A stretch of 64,000 nucleotides of DNA from Ahrensia sp. (GTDB lineage: Bacteria; Pseudomonadota; Alphaproteobacteria; Rhizobiales; Rhizobiaceae), in contig JAPPOQ010000009.1 in assembly GCA_028817895.1 (NCBI GenBank), positions 124,001-188,000 on the forward strand. The letters run 5' to 3'. The notes beneath the pieces are model-generated. The model was given only the letters and a program-made list of their open reading frames with translations, ran no database searches and was not told the DNA's origin. How positions within the stretch are numbered: the first letter of the stretch is position 1; each line of letters opens with the position of its first letter. Of the stretch, positions 8,075-18,200 are shown piece by piece. Both the position numbers and the translations under genes were made by a program.

Positions 8075-9991
8075 ATGCAGTACCATTTGAACGGATTCAC
8101 TCCCGGCGATCCGAGTATCTCGCATCCTGAGGAACGCCCTGAATTCTGTCGAGACAAGGTTGACGTAGCGATTGTTGGATGTGGTCCGGCCGGCCTGACA
8201 TTGGCAGCTCAGCTGGCGGCCATTGGTGATTTGAATATTAGGATATTCGATCGCAAGGCTGGCCCGTTGGAAGTAGGCCAAGCCGATGGCATTGCCTGCC
8301 GTTCAATGGAAATGTTTGAAGCGTTCGGTTTCGTCGAAAAGGTTCTCAAGGAATCCTATTGGGTCAATGAAACATCCTTCTGGCGACCGGGAGCAGAAAA
8401 CCGAACAATTCGCCGCGCTGATCGGATTCAAGATGTTGAGGATGACCTTTCACACCAGCCGCACGTTATTCTCAATCAGGCCCGGGTTCATGACTTCTAC
8501 CTGGAAATGATGAAGAACTCCCCGTCGCGGCTTGAGCCTGACTACGAACGCGAACTAATTTCGCTTGTTCGAACAGGTGATCCCGATTACCCATCAATAG
8601 CCGTTTTCGATTGCCTCGATAAACCCGGTCAACAGGAAACGGTTTATGCAAAATATGTAGTGGGATGTGATGGCGCGCGCAGTACTGTCAGAAAGTCGAT
8701 GGGATATGAACTGCGGGGCGAAGCAGCACGCCAACTTTGGGGGGTAATGGATGTTCTTGCCACTACTGACTTTCCCGACATCCGGTTGAAATCCGCCATC
8801 CAGTCCGCAGACGCGGGGAGTATTCTCATCATACCGCGGGAAGGCGGTTACCTGGTGCGTCTATATATCGAGCTGGATGAGCTGCACGGCAACGAGCGCG
8901 CCTCCGACCGGAAGGTTTCGCCGGAATTCCTCGAAGAGAAGGCACAGGCGATCCTTTCGCCATATAAATTCGAAGTGAAGCAAGTGGCTTGGTGGTCGGC
9001 TTACGAAATCGGACAGCGGGTTTGCGACGGGTTCGACGATGTTGCCGGATCGGAGCGGGCCAATAAGAGCCCGCATATTTTTATTGCTGGCGATGCATGC
9101 CACACCCACAGCCCAAAAGCGGGACAGGGCATGAACGTCTCAATGGCAGACACATTTAACCTCGGCTGGAAGCTGGCCTCAGTTCTCAAAGGACAGGCGA
9201 AACCGAACTTGCTGAACACGTATTCCGAAGAGCGTCAGGCCAAGGCTCGGGAATTGATCGAATTCGACCGTGACATGGCACGTTTGTTCATCAAGAAGCC
9301 GAGCACTGAGGAAGAAGAAGCAGAATTTCAACGTTACTTTCAAAAGCACGGGCGCTACACGGCTGGGGTAGAGACAACTTATGACAGCTCACTGATCGTT
9401 GGAAGCGATGTTCATCAGGCGCATGCTTGTGGGCTTAGGGTCGGTCAGAGATTTCACTCCGCACCAGTGATCCGACTGGCTGATGCAAAACCCATGCAAC
9501 TCGCAGAAACCCTACGGGCGGATGGGAGATGGCGCCTGATTGCATTTGCAGATGAACGCGATCACGGCCAGGAGAACGGGGCGATTTCAAACCTGTGTCG
9601 GTTTCTGGAGACTTCAACACAATCACCTCTCGCCAAATACACCCATGAAAGCGCAGAGTCCGATTCCATGATCGAAACACTTGCAGTTTTCCAACGATCT
9701 CATCGTGAACTCGATCTCTCTCAGATGCCCAAGTTGTTACTGCCCAGAAAAGGCGTTTTCCAGCTCACGGACTACGAGAAGATCTTCACGCCGGATTTCG
9801 AGGGAGGTGCCGACATTTTTCATATGCGCAACATCAATCGTTCGACAGGCGCTTTAGCGGTCATCCGGCCTGACCAATTCATCGCCCAAATCCTGCCACT
9901 GACTGAATTCGCAACCCTGGAAAAATTCTTCTCTGGTTTTATGAAGTCTAGTGACCCGACGACATGTGAGTTTGAAAAGCTTGCATGCTGA
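8075..9991 (+). CDS. FAD-dependent aromatic monooxygenase, 3-hydroxybenzoate 4-monooxygenase-like
   Basis: 638 aa, almost exactly the length of Comamonas 3-hydroxybenzoate 4-hydroxylase (639 aa). The N-terminal dinucleotide fold VAIVGCGPAGLTLAAQ (about 31-46), the DG motif VVGCDGARSTVRKSMG, and the GD motif FIAGDACHTHSPKAGQGMNVSMADTFNLGWKLA region are class A flavin monooxygenase features. The C-terminal thioredoxin-like domain is as in phenol 2-monooxygenases. The expected reaction is NADPH/O2-dependent hydroxylation of 3-hydroxybenzoate to protocatechuate. Phenol or another hydroxybenzoate remains possible. It stands alone behind its own promoter. Confidence 0.85.
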   Translation: MQYHLNGFTPGDPSISHPEERPEFCRDKVDVAIVGCGPAGLTLAAQLAAIGDLNIRIFDRKAGPLEVGQADGIACRSMEMFEAFGFVEKVLKESYWVNETSFWRPGAENRTIRRADRIQDVEDDLSHQPHVILNQARVHDFYLEMMKNSPSRLEPDYERELISLVRTGDPDYPSIAVFDCLDKPGQQETVYAKYVVGCDGARSTVRKSMGYELRGEAARQLWGVMDVLATTDFPDIRLKSAIQSADAGSILIIPREGGYLVRLYIELDELHGNERASDRKVSPEFLEEKAQAILSPYKFEVKQVAWWSAYEIGQRVCDGFDDVAGSERANKSPHIFIAGDACHTHSPKAGQGMNVSMADTFNLGWKLASVLKGQAKPNLLNTYSEERQAKARELIEFDRDMARLFIKKPSTEEEEAEFQRYFQKHGRYTAGVETTYDSSLIVGSDVHQAHACGLRVGQRFHSAPVIRLADAKPMQLAETLRADGRWRLIAFADERDHGQENGAISNLCRFLETSTQSPLAKYTHESAESDSMIETLAVFQRSHRELDLSQMPKLLLPRKGVFQLTDYEKIFTPDFEGGADIFHMRNINRSTGALAVIRPDQFIAQILPLTEFATLEKFFSGFMKSSDPTTCEFEKLAC

Positions 9992-10183
9992 CTCTTTTCA
10001 GTAGCGCTGAGATTAGAGTCAAATGTCCCCAAGTGAGACAAAATGACATCATAAATCTGATTCGTTCGATGCATATCATCGGCAATTTGGGTATTCTCGC
10101 TACGCGAACGTGCGCGCGATTGTTTCAAAGCCGGGTACGGTTTTGCCTTATCTCCAGGAGGTGGAACGAAACTAATCTAGAGT

Positions 10184-10398
10184 TGGAGTTCCCCCGGTTT
10201 CGCGGACGATTGCACGCTAGCAGATACTAGCCGTTCAGCCTGCCTTTTTTCGTAGGCTATGGGTGACGGGTATCCGAGCGCGGAATGGCGTCAGGTGGGA
10301 TTGTACCATCCCTCGATGAACTCGAAGATCGCCATAAGCGCTTCCGTCTTGGTCTGGACCTTGCGCCGGTCGAGCAACTCGAATTCCAGCGTGGCGAA
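10184..10398 (-). mobile_element. Remnant of an IS3-family element (right end and OrfB C-terminus)
   Basis: Read on the minus strand from 10398, the frame gives FATLEFELLDRRK, then EALMAIFEFIEGWYNP, an in-frame TGA (10291-10293), then RHSALGYPSPIAYEK. This is the characteristic C-terminal end of IS3-family OrfB transposases. The stop and the missing N-terminus make it inactive. The plus-strand TGGAGTTCCCCCGGTTT (10184-10200) resembles an IS3-family terminal inverted repeat and probably marks the element end. The other edge abuts coding sequence of a BKACE protein at about 10399. Confidence 0.8.
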
Positions 10399-10888
10399 GA
10401 TGCGTGCTGACGGGCGGATCAAGGACACGCCCAACGAGCAGTTCGTCATGGGCGTGGAAAAAGCCATGCCAGTCGACCGGGAGGTTTTCGAATTTTACAT
10501 TCAGACGATCAATCGGCTCTTCGGCGCAATTGCACCTTGGTGCGCGGCGGGCATTGGTGCCGAGCGACTGACGCTGAACAAATGGGCTGTATCATCAGGC
10601 GGACATGCGCGCACAGGTCTCGAAGACAATGTGCGCCTTGATCGCGATACGCTCTCACCGTCAAATGCCGTTCTAAACCGCCATTTGACAGAACTTTGCG
10701 AAAAGTACGAATGGCCCGTGGCCAGCTGGACCGAGGCGCGACGCATCTTAGGGCTAAAAGAAATTGGCAGCATGAAGAAAATCTATGCCAACGCGAGATT
10801 CGGTCGGTGTCCAACGGCCACTATTAAGGAAGCATTACTATGCGACCTCGGACCTGTCCGTTGCGCAGTGACTGAAGTGCCTCATTGA
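10399..10888 (+). pseudogene. 3-keto-5-aminohexanoate cleavage enzyme (BKACE, DUF849) C-terminal fragment
   Basis: The frame from about 10402 reads KMRADGRIKDTPNEQFVMGV, then APWCAAGIGAERL, SGGHARTGLEDNVRL, SNAVLNRHLTELCEKY and SWTEARRILGL. This is the C-terminal third to half of the BKACE/DUF849 family, which condenses or cleaves beta-keto acids with acyl-CoA. The N-terminal part, including the metal-binding residues, is gone and replaced by IS3 sequence. After RRILGL the frame runs past the usual family end and overlaps the convergent dehydrogenase gene, so the tail is probably altered too. Judged a dead gene. Confidence 0.8.
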
Positions 10889-11873
10889 CCTCAGTCATCG
10901 GCTTTGTCGACACTGGAAGATCTGGCAAGTTACCCGAACGGGCAATTTCCATGAGCTCACGCATCTCCTCCAAACTTCCGACATAGGAACCGCGAAGGTT
11001 TACAGCTTTCATCGAAATCATCGCAGGTGAAATCTTAGTAGCGCCGCCAAGCAGGCCAACTGAGACAAGCGTCCCTGCCTTGCCCAGCGTGTTGAACCCC
11101 AAGTCAAAACTTGAGCCCGAACCGACGAAATCCAGCGCCCCCTGAACACCTCCACGGGTTAACTTAATGACATCACGAATCACGCCGGCGGCAGTCGGAT
11201 CAATGACATCCGCTGCGCCTGCTTCTTTCGCCAGTTCCCACTTGGTCTGATCAATCTCGGCAACTAACGGTGCTGGCAGATCCAGCGATTTGGCTAGACG
11301 GATGGCGGAAAGTCCAACGCCGCCAGCACCAATGATCAAAAGCGACCCTTCTTTCGGAAATGGCATCACTTTCTTCAGCGCGCTATATGCAGTCAGTCCC
11401 GAACAGGCATAGGTACAGGCCTGCGCCTCCGGCAATGGTCCAAAATCGATGAGGTATTCCTCATCCGGTACGAGTACCTGTGTTGCAAACCCCCCATCGC
11501 GATGAAGTCCAAGCGCCGCTGGCCGGTTGCACAAATGCTGATCACCGCGTTCGCAAATTCCACACTGACCGCAACCGATCCACGGGAAAATCACCCTTTT
11601 GTCGCCAATTCTCGCGTTGTTCACATCTGGTCCAATTGCGCTGACTGTGCCGACAATCTCATGACCCAGGGTACGGGGAGGATCCACGATCCGCGTGGCG
11701 TCTACTTTCGCATCATCACCAAGGTCAAAAAAACCTTCATACAAATGAACGTCGCTATGACAGAGGCCACACGCGCTGACGTCGACAACGACCTCCTTCC
11801 CGCAAGGAACCGGCGTCGATGACTCGGTCGCAACAAACGGTTTGTTGAACTCTTCTAATCGGTAACTTTGCAT
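10824..11873 (-). CDS. Zinc-dependent alcohol dehydrogenase (MDR family)
   Basis: 349 aa from ATG at 11873, chosen because AGGAG lies just upstream; a start 15 codons earlier is possible. Catalytic zinc ligands appear in GLCHSDVH (Cys) and LGHEIVG (His). The structural zinc site has four cysteines in CGQCGICERGDQHLC. The NAD(P) fold has IGAGGVGLSAIRLAKSL. Length is normal for the MDR alcohol dehydrogenase family. It may oxidise an alcohol or aldehyde of aromatic breakdown, but the substrate is unknown. It is monocistronic, convergent with the broken BKACE gene. Confidence 0.9.
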   Translation of the reverse strand: MQSYRLEEFNKPFVATESSTPVPCGKEVVVDVSACGLCHSDVHLYEGFFDLGDDAKVDATRIVDPPRTLGHEIVGTVSAIGPDVNNARIGDKRVIFPWIGCGQCGICERGDQHLCNRPAALGLHRDGGFATQVLVPDEEYLIDFGPLPEAQACTYACSGLTAYSALKKVMPFPKEGSLLIIGAGGVGLSAIRLAKSLDLPAPLVAEIDQTKWELAKEAGAADVIDPTAAGVIRDVIKLTRGGVQGALDFVGSGSSFDLGFNTLGKAGTLVSVGLLGGATKISPAMISMKAVNLRGSYVGSLEEMRELMEIARSGNLPDLPVSTKPMTEVNEALQSLRNGQVRGRIVMLP

Positions 11874-12001
11874 GTCTGCTCCTGATTGACTGATCTGCGG
11901 CAGAATAATGGCCGTCACAGAAAGGGTTGTTCGGTTACGTTCGGCCAGGGCCAGCGCGGTGGGACTTAGGAGTTTTATTGGTGGCAGGGATAATTTTCTC
12001 G

Positions 12002-12240
12002 TGACTCACGTGCTATGACAGAACAAAACAAGAGCTATGCAGCCGAACTAGCACATAACCGATCGCCCTCGCGAGCGTGAGAGATACTATTGCCCCATGC
12101 CACCGCGGTGACCTTGAGGTAGCCGGGCCTGTCTGGCCGCGCAAGGGGCGTGTTCGCGAGATTCAGAGCGACAGTGCCGATATGTTCCAGCTATCGTTAA
12201 CGGCGAGTGATAGCGGCCTGGTACGAACACCTGCCGACCA
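12002..12240 (+). pseudogene. Decayed duplicate of the imuA promoter and 5' end
   Basis: This stretch repeats, at moderate identity, the region around 13102-13330 upstream of and within imuA. It has TGACT, GAACAAAACAA, CTCGCGAGCG and a frame reading DTIAPCHRGDLEVAGP..RKGRVREI..DSADMF, against ETIAPRHHGDLLIAGP..RKGRVHEV..DSADMF in the intact gene. The LexA box is damaged (GAAC-N7-GAGC, 12021-12035), a stop precedes the conserved part, and similarity fades near 12230. It is a relic of an older or related imuA copy, separated from the working one by the dioxygenase gene. Confidence 0.75.
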
Positions 12241-12392
12241 GCGCTCCAAGGGCAAACCAGCCGCAAGTCGATCGTCGAGATCGCCATCCACGCTGTTGAC
12301 AGATTAGCGCTGAGACCTACCGCGTTAAGTCCACAATTAACTGGCATGATCGGTGAAGTGACAGTCTCCACTATTGTTCAACGGATTTTACG

Positions 12393-13019
12393 ATGCCAGC
12401 ACACATGAATTCACGCCGGAGCCTGCTCGCCGGAATTGCAGGACTTATGGGTATCAGCACGTTGGGCGGCAAGGCCACAGCGGCTGTGATGACGCCCGGT
12501 GCCACCGAGGGTCCGTATTATCCAACCCCGGCGATGCGAAAGCCGGATGACGACAACGATCTCGTCAAGATCATGGGGCTTGTTGAAGAGGCCGGTGGCG
12601 AAGTCTTCACATTGCGCGGGACAATCACTGACAGTGACGGACAGCCTCTTGCAGGACATCGCATCGAGATCTGGCAATGCGATATGAATGGCAACTACAT
12701 GCATCCGCGTGATCGCGGCAGTGCCAATTTTGACGGAGCCTTCCAGGGTTTCGGCCACGACATAAGCGATGATGATGGGAGTTACGTGTTCCGCACGATC
12801 AAGCCGGCCCCATATTCCGGCCGCACGCCACATATCCATGTAAAGATATTTGACGGGAACCGCGAACTGCTGACCACTCAGATCTACGTCAAAGGCGAAC
12901 CAGACAATGCTCGCGACAGGCTTTTCAGACGAATGTCCGACGCCGAGGCTGATGCGGTTTCGATGACGTTCGAGGAGAGCAAAACCGGGACCGAGGCGAC
13001 GATCAACTTTGTCGTTTGA
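12393..13019 (+). CDS. Intradiol ring-cleavage dioxygenase with Tat-type signal
   Basis: 208 aa (start 12393; 12405 is also possible). N-terminal SRRSLLAGIAGLMG is a twin-arginine-type signal, suggesting export, as in several small intradiol-dioxygenase-like proteins of bacteria. The Fe(III) ligand set of protocatechuate/catechol 1,2-type enzymes is visible: Tyr102 (NGNYMHP), Tyr141 (PAPYSGR), His147 and His149 (TPHIHVK). TEGPYY near residue 40 is also family-typical. It could cleave an aromatic diol such as protocatechuate outside the cytoplasm. It is not adjacent to other pca genes, so the substrate is uncertain. Confidence 0.85.
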   Translation: MPAHMNSRRSLLAGIAGLMGISTLGGKATAAVMTPGATEGPYYPTPAMRKPDDDNDLVKIMGLVEEAGGEVFTLRGTITDSDGQPLAGHRIEIWQCDMNGNYMHPRDRGSANFDGAFQGFGHDISDDDGSYVFRTIKPAPYSGRTPHIHVKIFDGNRELLTTQIYVKGEPDNARDRLFRRMSDAEADAVSMTFEESKTGTEATINFVV

Positions 13020-13121
13020 ATCCGGGATCTGGATTGGGCGTTTCTGATTGGCAGTCTGGCCGGTCTCGTTTGGCATCTCCGCTCAGCCGAACGATTTTTC
13101 TTGACTCTTTGCCGTCAAAAA

Positions 13122-13136
13122 GAACAAAACAAGAAC
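13122..13136 (+). promoter_or_regulatory. LexA (SOS) box of the imuA-imuB-dnaE2 operon
   Basis: GAAC-AAAACAA-GAAC is an exact GAAC-N7-GAAC, the reverse complement of the alphaproteobacterial LexA site GTTC-N7-GTTC. It lies 2 bases before the imuA ATG, and a TTGACT (-35-like) is at 13101-13106. LexA bound here would cover the -10 region, so the operon should be DNA-damage inducible. Confidence 0.88.
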
Positions 13137-13138
13137 CT

Positions 13139-13777
13139 ATGACCGAAATCGGCCAACATCAGGGTGCTCTCGCGAGCGCCGGGGAGACTATTGCGCCCAG
13201 ACATCATGGCGATCTGCTGATCGCCGGTCCCCTTCGGCTGCGCAAGGGCAGGGTGCATGAGGTGTTGGGCGACAGCGCCGACATGTTCGCCATTATCGTC
13301 GCGTCGCGGCTGTCCGGTCATGTCGTCTGGATCGGGCCTGCGCATGACGTGGAGTCCCTGGCACCGACCGCTTTGCAGGCCTTTCTCGATCCTGCCCGCA
13401 TCATTTTGACAGTCGGCACAACCCGCAACGAAGTTCTATGGGCCGGGGAACAGGCGCTCAGGGCGCCCGGCAGCTGCTGCGTCGTGATGGAACTGCGCGA
13501 CGGCCCGGACCTGACGGCGAGCCGCCGCCTTCAGATCGCAGCGGAAGAGACGGGCGCTCTCGGTCTCACCCTGATTTCCGGGCGGGCGCATACCTCGGCG
13601 GCACAGACGAGATGGGTGTGCACAGCGGTCGAAACACCTGCCGGTGGCTGGCACTGGCGATGCATCAAGAGCAGGCAGGGTGACCTCGGGGCATGGCATG
13701 TGACCTGGTCGGGAGGCGAAGATGGCAAACCGTGGAAAACGGGTACTCTCCATCTGGCTGCCGCGCCTTCCCCTTGA
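13139..13777 (+). CDS. imuA: ImuA, SOS mutagenesis accessory protein
   Basis: 212 aa. ImuA is a RecA/SulA-like protein that works with ImuB and DnaE2 in damage-induced translesion synthesis. The N-terminal RKGRVHEVLGDSADMFAIIVA and the following beta-alpha pattern match the short alphaproteobacterial ImuA type, without a classic Walker A. ATG 13139 follows the LexA box by two bases, so the mRNA may be leaderless or nearly so. The 3' end overlaps imuB by 56 bases, typical of this cassette. A decayed duplicate of its 5' end lies about 1.1 kb upstream. Confidence 0.85.
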   Translation: MTEIGQHQGALASAGETIAPRHHGDLLIAGPLRLRKGRVHEVLGDSADMFAIIVASRLSGHVVWIGPAHDVESLAPTALQAFLDPARIILTVGTTRNEVLWAGEQALRAPGSCCVVMELRDGPDLTASRRLQIAAEETGALGLTLISGRAHTSAAQTRWVCTAVETPAGGWHWRCIKSRQGDLGAWHVTWSGGEDGKPWKTGTLHLAAAPSP

Positions 13778-15221
13778 CCGGCTCATGCGCTGCGGCGACG
13801 CGCGCATTCAGGGACCCTTCGCGGTCATCGCCGAGATCAAAAGCGCCTGGCGGCTGACCCATCTGAGCGATGCTGCCATCTCCGCCGGACTGACAGCGGG
13901 CCTGTCCGTACCCGATGCCCGGTCGATCTGCCCGGATCTCCTGACCGAACCTCACGATCCGGTGCGCGAAGCGGGAATGCTGCGCGGGCTGTGGCGATGG
14001 GCCGATCACCTGTCGCCATGGGTCTCACCCGATCCGCCCGATGGCTTGCTGCTCGATATCACAGGATGCGCGCATCTCTTCGGCGGCGAAGAGGGGATGG
14101 GCAAAAGCGCCCGCCAACGCCTACAGGACTTGCAGATCGAATCCCGGATTGGCATCGCCGATACGAAAGGCGCCGCCCGGGCCCTGGCACGGTTCGGTCA
14201 AAGCCGGGTCGAGATCGCACCGCCCGGCAGGACAATCGAATCCCTGCGTGACCTGCCGCTCGACGCACTCGCTCTGCCGGTGGATACCACTGCAGACCTG
14301 CGCCGTACCGGCATCAGGACGATCGGCCAGCTTTATTCGGTCAAGTCCTCTGAGCTGGCGCGGCGCTTCGGGCTCGATCTGACGGCAACACTGTCACGGG
14401 CCGTGGGTCAGACACCCGATCCGGTGACGCCCCGCAGCGCCGATCCGGTCTATGCGGCGAGAATGACACTGCCCGATCCGATCGGCCTGCTCGACGACCT
14501 GACAGGTGTTCTCGAAAGACTCGCCGCATCGGTCTGCTCCCGCCTTGCCCAAGCGCAAAAAGGCGCGCGCCGCTATCATCTGACCGTGCGCTGCGTCGAT
14601 ACGGGCGATCATGTAATCACCGTCGGCTTTGCAAAACCGACCCATGATCCGGCGGCCCTTCTGCAGCAATTCGCACGGCCCCTCGACGAGCTTAGAATAG
14701 AGTTCGGCGCGGACTGGTTCCGGCTGGCCGCCGATCACGTCGAACCGGTGCAGCCGCGGCAAACAGGTTTCGCGAGCAAGGGAGAGGATGAAGACGGCGC
14801 GGCACGGATCGTGGCGACGCTTGGCAACCGGCTTGGCTTCGATCGCGTGCGCCAATGGGCACCCTCGGAGAGCCATCTTCCGGAACTGGAGTTCACTTCC
14901 GTCGAAGCAATCAACCGGGACGCTCCGCCGGTCTGGCAGCCGGCCCCACGAAACCGCCCGATCAGGCTCTATCGCCGCCCCGAACCGCTGAGCGCCATAG
15001 AGCCTGGACGCCCACCGGGAAAGTTCGAGTGGCGGCACCAGATATTCACAACCGAAAAGGCCAGCGGGCCTGAGCGGCTGATGGGCGAATGGTGGCGCGA
15101 AGACAGTACTCCGCAGCGCGACTATTGGCGGGTGCAGACCACGTCCGGACTGAGATTGTGGCTGCTGACCTATCCGGGTCTTAAAACCTCAGACTGGTTT
15201 GTTGCGGGACGGTTCCCGTGA
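13722..15221 (+). CDS. imuB: ImuB, Y-family polymerase-like protein
   Basis: 499 aa, normal for ImuB. N-terminal KRVLSIWLPRLPLDRLMR corresponds to the Y-family palm start but lacks the catalytic acidic set. DITGCAHLFGGEEGM and RIGIADTKGAARALARFG are conserved ImuB palm/finger segments, followed by a helix-hairpin-helix-type TVDTTADLRRTGIRTIGQLY-like region and a little-finger domain. ImuB is thought to link DnaE2 and ImuA to the beta clamp rather than polymerise. It overlaps imuA at its start and dnaE2 at its end (GTGA). Confidence 0.93.
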   Translation: MANRGKRVLSIWLPRLPLDRLMRCGDARIQGPFAVIAEIKSAWRLTHLSDAAISAGLTAGLSVPDARSICPDLLTEPHDPVREAGMLRGLWRWADHLSPWVSPDPPDGLLLDITGCAHLFGGEEGMGKSARQRLQDLQIESRIGIADTKGAARALARFGQSRVEIAPPGRTIESLRDLPLDALALPVDTTADLRRTGIRTIGQLYSVKSSELARRFGLDLTATLSRAVGQTPDPVTPRSADPVYAARMTLPDPIGLLDDLTGVLERLAASVCSRLAQAQKGARRYHLTVRCVDTGDHVITVGFAKPTHDPAALLQQFARPLDELRIEFGADWFRLAADHVEPVQPRQTGFASKGEDEDGAARIVATLGNRLGFDRVRQWAPSESHLPELEFTSVEAINRDAPPVWQPAPRNRPIRLYRRPEPLSAIEPGRPPGKFEWRHQIFTTEKASGPERLMGEWWREDSTPQRDYWRVQTTSGLRLWLLTYPGLKTSDWFVAGRFP

Positions 15222-18200
15222 GCTATGCCGAGCTTTGCATCACGAGCAACTTCACCTTCCTGACGGGGGCCTCCCATCCGGAGGAATATGTCGCGCGTGC
15301 AAGCGAGCTGGGTCTCGCAGCGGTTGCCATAACCGACACCAACAGTTTTGCCGGAATCGTGCGCGCCCATGGTGCCGGTAAGGAGCTGGGTGTCCGCACG
15401 CTAGTCGGAGTCCGGCTGGTCCTGACCGATGGCGCAGACCTCCTCGCCTTTCCCAAGACTCGTGCAGGCTACGGGAATCTTTGCCGGCTGCTCACGATCG
15501 GCAAAAGGCGGACAGCTAAAGGACAATGCGAGATCGATATCGGTGATGTCGTCGAATGGGCCGAGGACTGTGTACTCATCGTCTCGGGCGACACCAATGC
15601 CTTCGCCATGGCCGAGCAGTTGAAGTCAGCTTTCAGTGACGATGTCTTTGTCGGCATCGCTCCCCGCTACGATGGCGATGACGAGACGCATTTCGAACGC
15701 CGGGCCGCTATGACGGAGCGGGCCGGTGTGCCACTCGTCGCCATCGGAGATGTTCTCATGCATCACGGGCGGCGCAAGCGGCTGGCCGATGTGCTTTCCT
15801 GCATTCGCGAGAAGATCAGTATCGACAGGCTCGGCCGTCTTGCCTTGCCGAACGCCGAACGGCGTCTCAAGTCGGAATTCGAGATGCGCCGGATATTCCG
15901 CAACTATCCGCAGGCCGTTTCGAACACACTCGTCATCGCAGAGCGCTGCACCTTCTCGCTGGATGAACTCAAATATGAATACCCGGATGAGATCACTGAC
16001 GGCCGCCATCCCAATGAGCGCCTGCGCGATCTGACGGAACAGGGCCTGCTGCGCCGCTATCCCGACGGCGTGCCGCTGCATGTGCGCGCACTCGTCGAGA
16101 AGGAACTGACGCTGATCGGCGAACTCGACTATGCGCGCTATTTCCTCACCGTCCATGACGTTGTCGACTTCGCCCGCTCCAAGAGCATCCTGTGTCAGGG
16201 GCGGGGCAGCGCCGCCAACTCCGCTGTCTGCTACGCGCTCGGCATTACCGAAGCCTCACCCGATGTGATCACCATGGTCTTCGAGCGCTTCATCTCGGCC
16301 GCGCGAAACGAACCGCCCGACATCGATGTCGATTTCGAGCATGAGCGGCGCGAGGAGGTCATCCAGCACATCTACGGGAAATATGGACGCCACCGCGCCG
16401 GGATCTGCTCGACGGTCATCCACTTCCGCTCACGTGCCGCGATCAGGGAGGTCGGCAAGGCGATGGGACTGTCCGTCGATGCCGTCTCCGCCCTGTCCAG
16501 CCAGGTCTGGGGCGTGTCGGGGTCGGACGTTGCGGAAGACCGCGTGAAGGCGGCCGGGCTCGACCCGCGCGATCCGCGTCTGCGGCAGACACTCGAGCTG
16601 ATCCAAGAGATCATCGGCTTTCCCCGGCATCTGTCGCAGCATGTCGGCGGCTTCGTCATCACCCGCGGCCGCCTCGACGAGCTCTGCCCGGTCGAGAATG
16701 CCGCCATGGACGACCGCACCATCATCGAATGGGACAAGGACGACATCGATGTCATCGGCATGCTGAAGGTCGATGTGCTCGCACTGGGTATGCTCACCTG
16801 TATCCGCAAGGCCTTCGATCTCCTGCGCAGCTGGAAGGGGCTCGACTACGCCCTCTCCACCATCCCGCAGGAGGATCCGGCCGTCTACGACATGCTGTGC
16901 ATCGCCGACACACTCGGGGTGTTTCAGGTGGAAAGCCGGGCGCAGATGAACTTTCTGCCCCGCATGCGCCCGCGCACCTTCTACGATCTGGTCATTGAGG
17001 TCGCAATCATTCGCCCCGGTCCCATTCAGGGCGATATGGTCCATCCCTTCATCAAGCGGCGCCGTGGCGAGGAGCCTGTGGTTTTTCCATCACAAGACCT
17101 CGAACCGGTTCTCGGCAAGACATTGGGCGTGCCGCTGTTTCAGGAACAGGCGATGCAGATCGCCATCGTTGCCGCGGGCTTCACGGCAACGGAAGCCGAT
17201 CAGCTGCGGCGGGCTCTCGGCAGCTTTCGCGGTCCCGGCACGGTCGAGGCCTTCAAGACCCGATTCATCACCGGCTGCATCGGTAACGGCTACGACCTCG
17301 ACTTTGCCGAGGCCTGTTTCCGCCAGCTCGAAGGTTTCTCCGGCTACGGCTTTCCCGAAAGCCATGCCGCAAGCTTCGCCCTGCTCGTCTATGCCTCGTC
17401 CTGGCTGAAACGCCATCACCCAGAGGTGTTCTGCTGCGCGCTGCTGAACGCGCAACCCATGGGCTTTTACGCCCCGGCGCAAATCGTCCGTGATGCCCGC
17501 GAGCACGATGTCGCTGTCCTGCCGGTCTGTGTCGAGCACAGCTATTGGGACAATGTGCTGGAACCGTCCGGCGACGGGTCGCTGGCGGTACGGCTCGGCT
17601 TCCGGCAGATCAAGGGACTGAGAGAGGAAGACGGGCATTGGCTCTCGGCCGCCCGCGGCAATGGCTATCGCTCGATCGACGCGATCTGGCGCCGCGCCGG
17701 ATTGAACCGGGCCGCGCTTTCTAAGCTGGCAGCCGCCGACGCCTTCGCCGAATACGGGCTGAGCCGGAGGGAGGCATTGTGGGAGGTCAAGGGGCTTGGG
17801 GGCGACAAGCCCTTGCCGCTCTTCGAGCAGGCCGGCGAGGACCTGCCCTCCATCGTGACGCCATTGCCGCTGATGTCGCGCGAAGAAGAAGTCTTTGAAG
17901 ATTATGTCGCGACGCGTCTCACACTGCGCGACCACCCGGTCAGGCTGCTGCGGGCCGACATCGGCCGGTTCGAACCATCATCGGGTCTGCGCGACACGCC
18001 GGACGGGAAGTGGATCACGGTTGCCGGTCTGGTCATCACCCGGCAGCGCCCCGGCACGGCAAGCGGCGTCATCTTTCTGACCCTGGAAGACGACACCGGT
18101 GTCTCCAACATCGTCGTCTGGCCCAAGACCTTCGAGAAGTTCCGCAAGCAGGTCATGGCCGGGCGGCTCTTGAAGATACGAGGCAAACTGCAGCGCGAGG

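Noticed and set aside
9985-10230. Plus-strand frame between the monooxygenase gene and the IS3 remnant
   Set aside because: Overlaps the monooxygenase end and the IS terminal repeat; composition and content do not look protein-coding.
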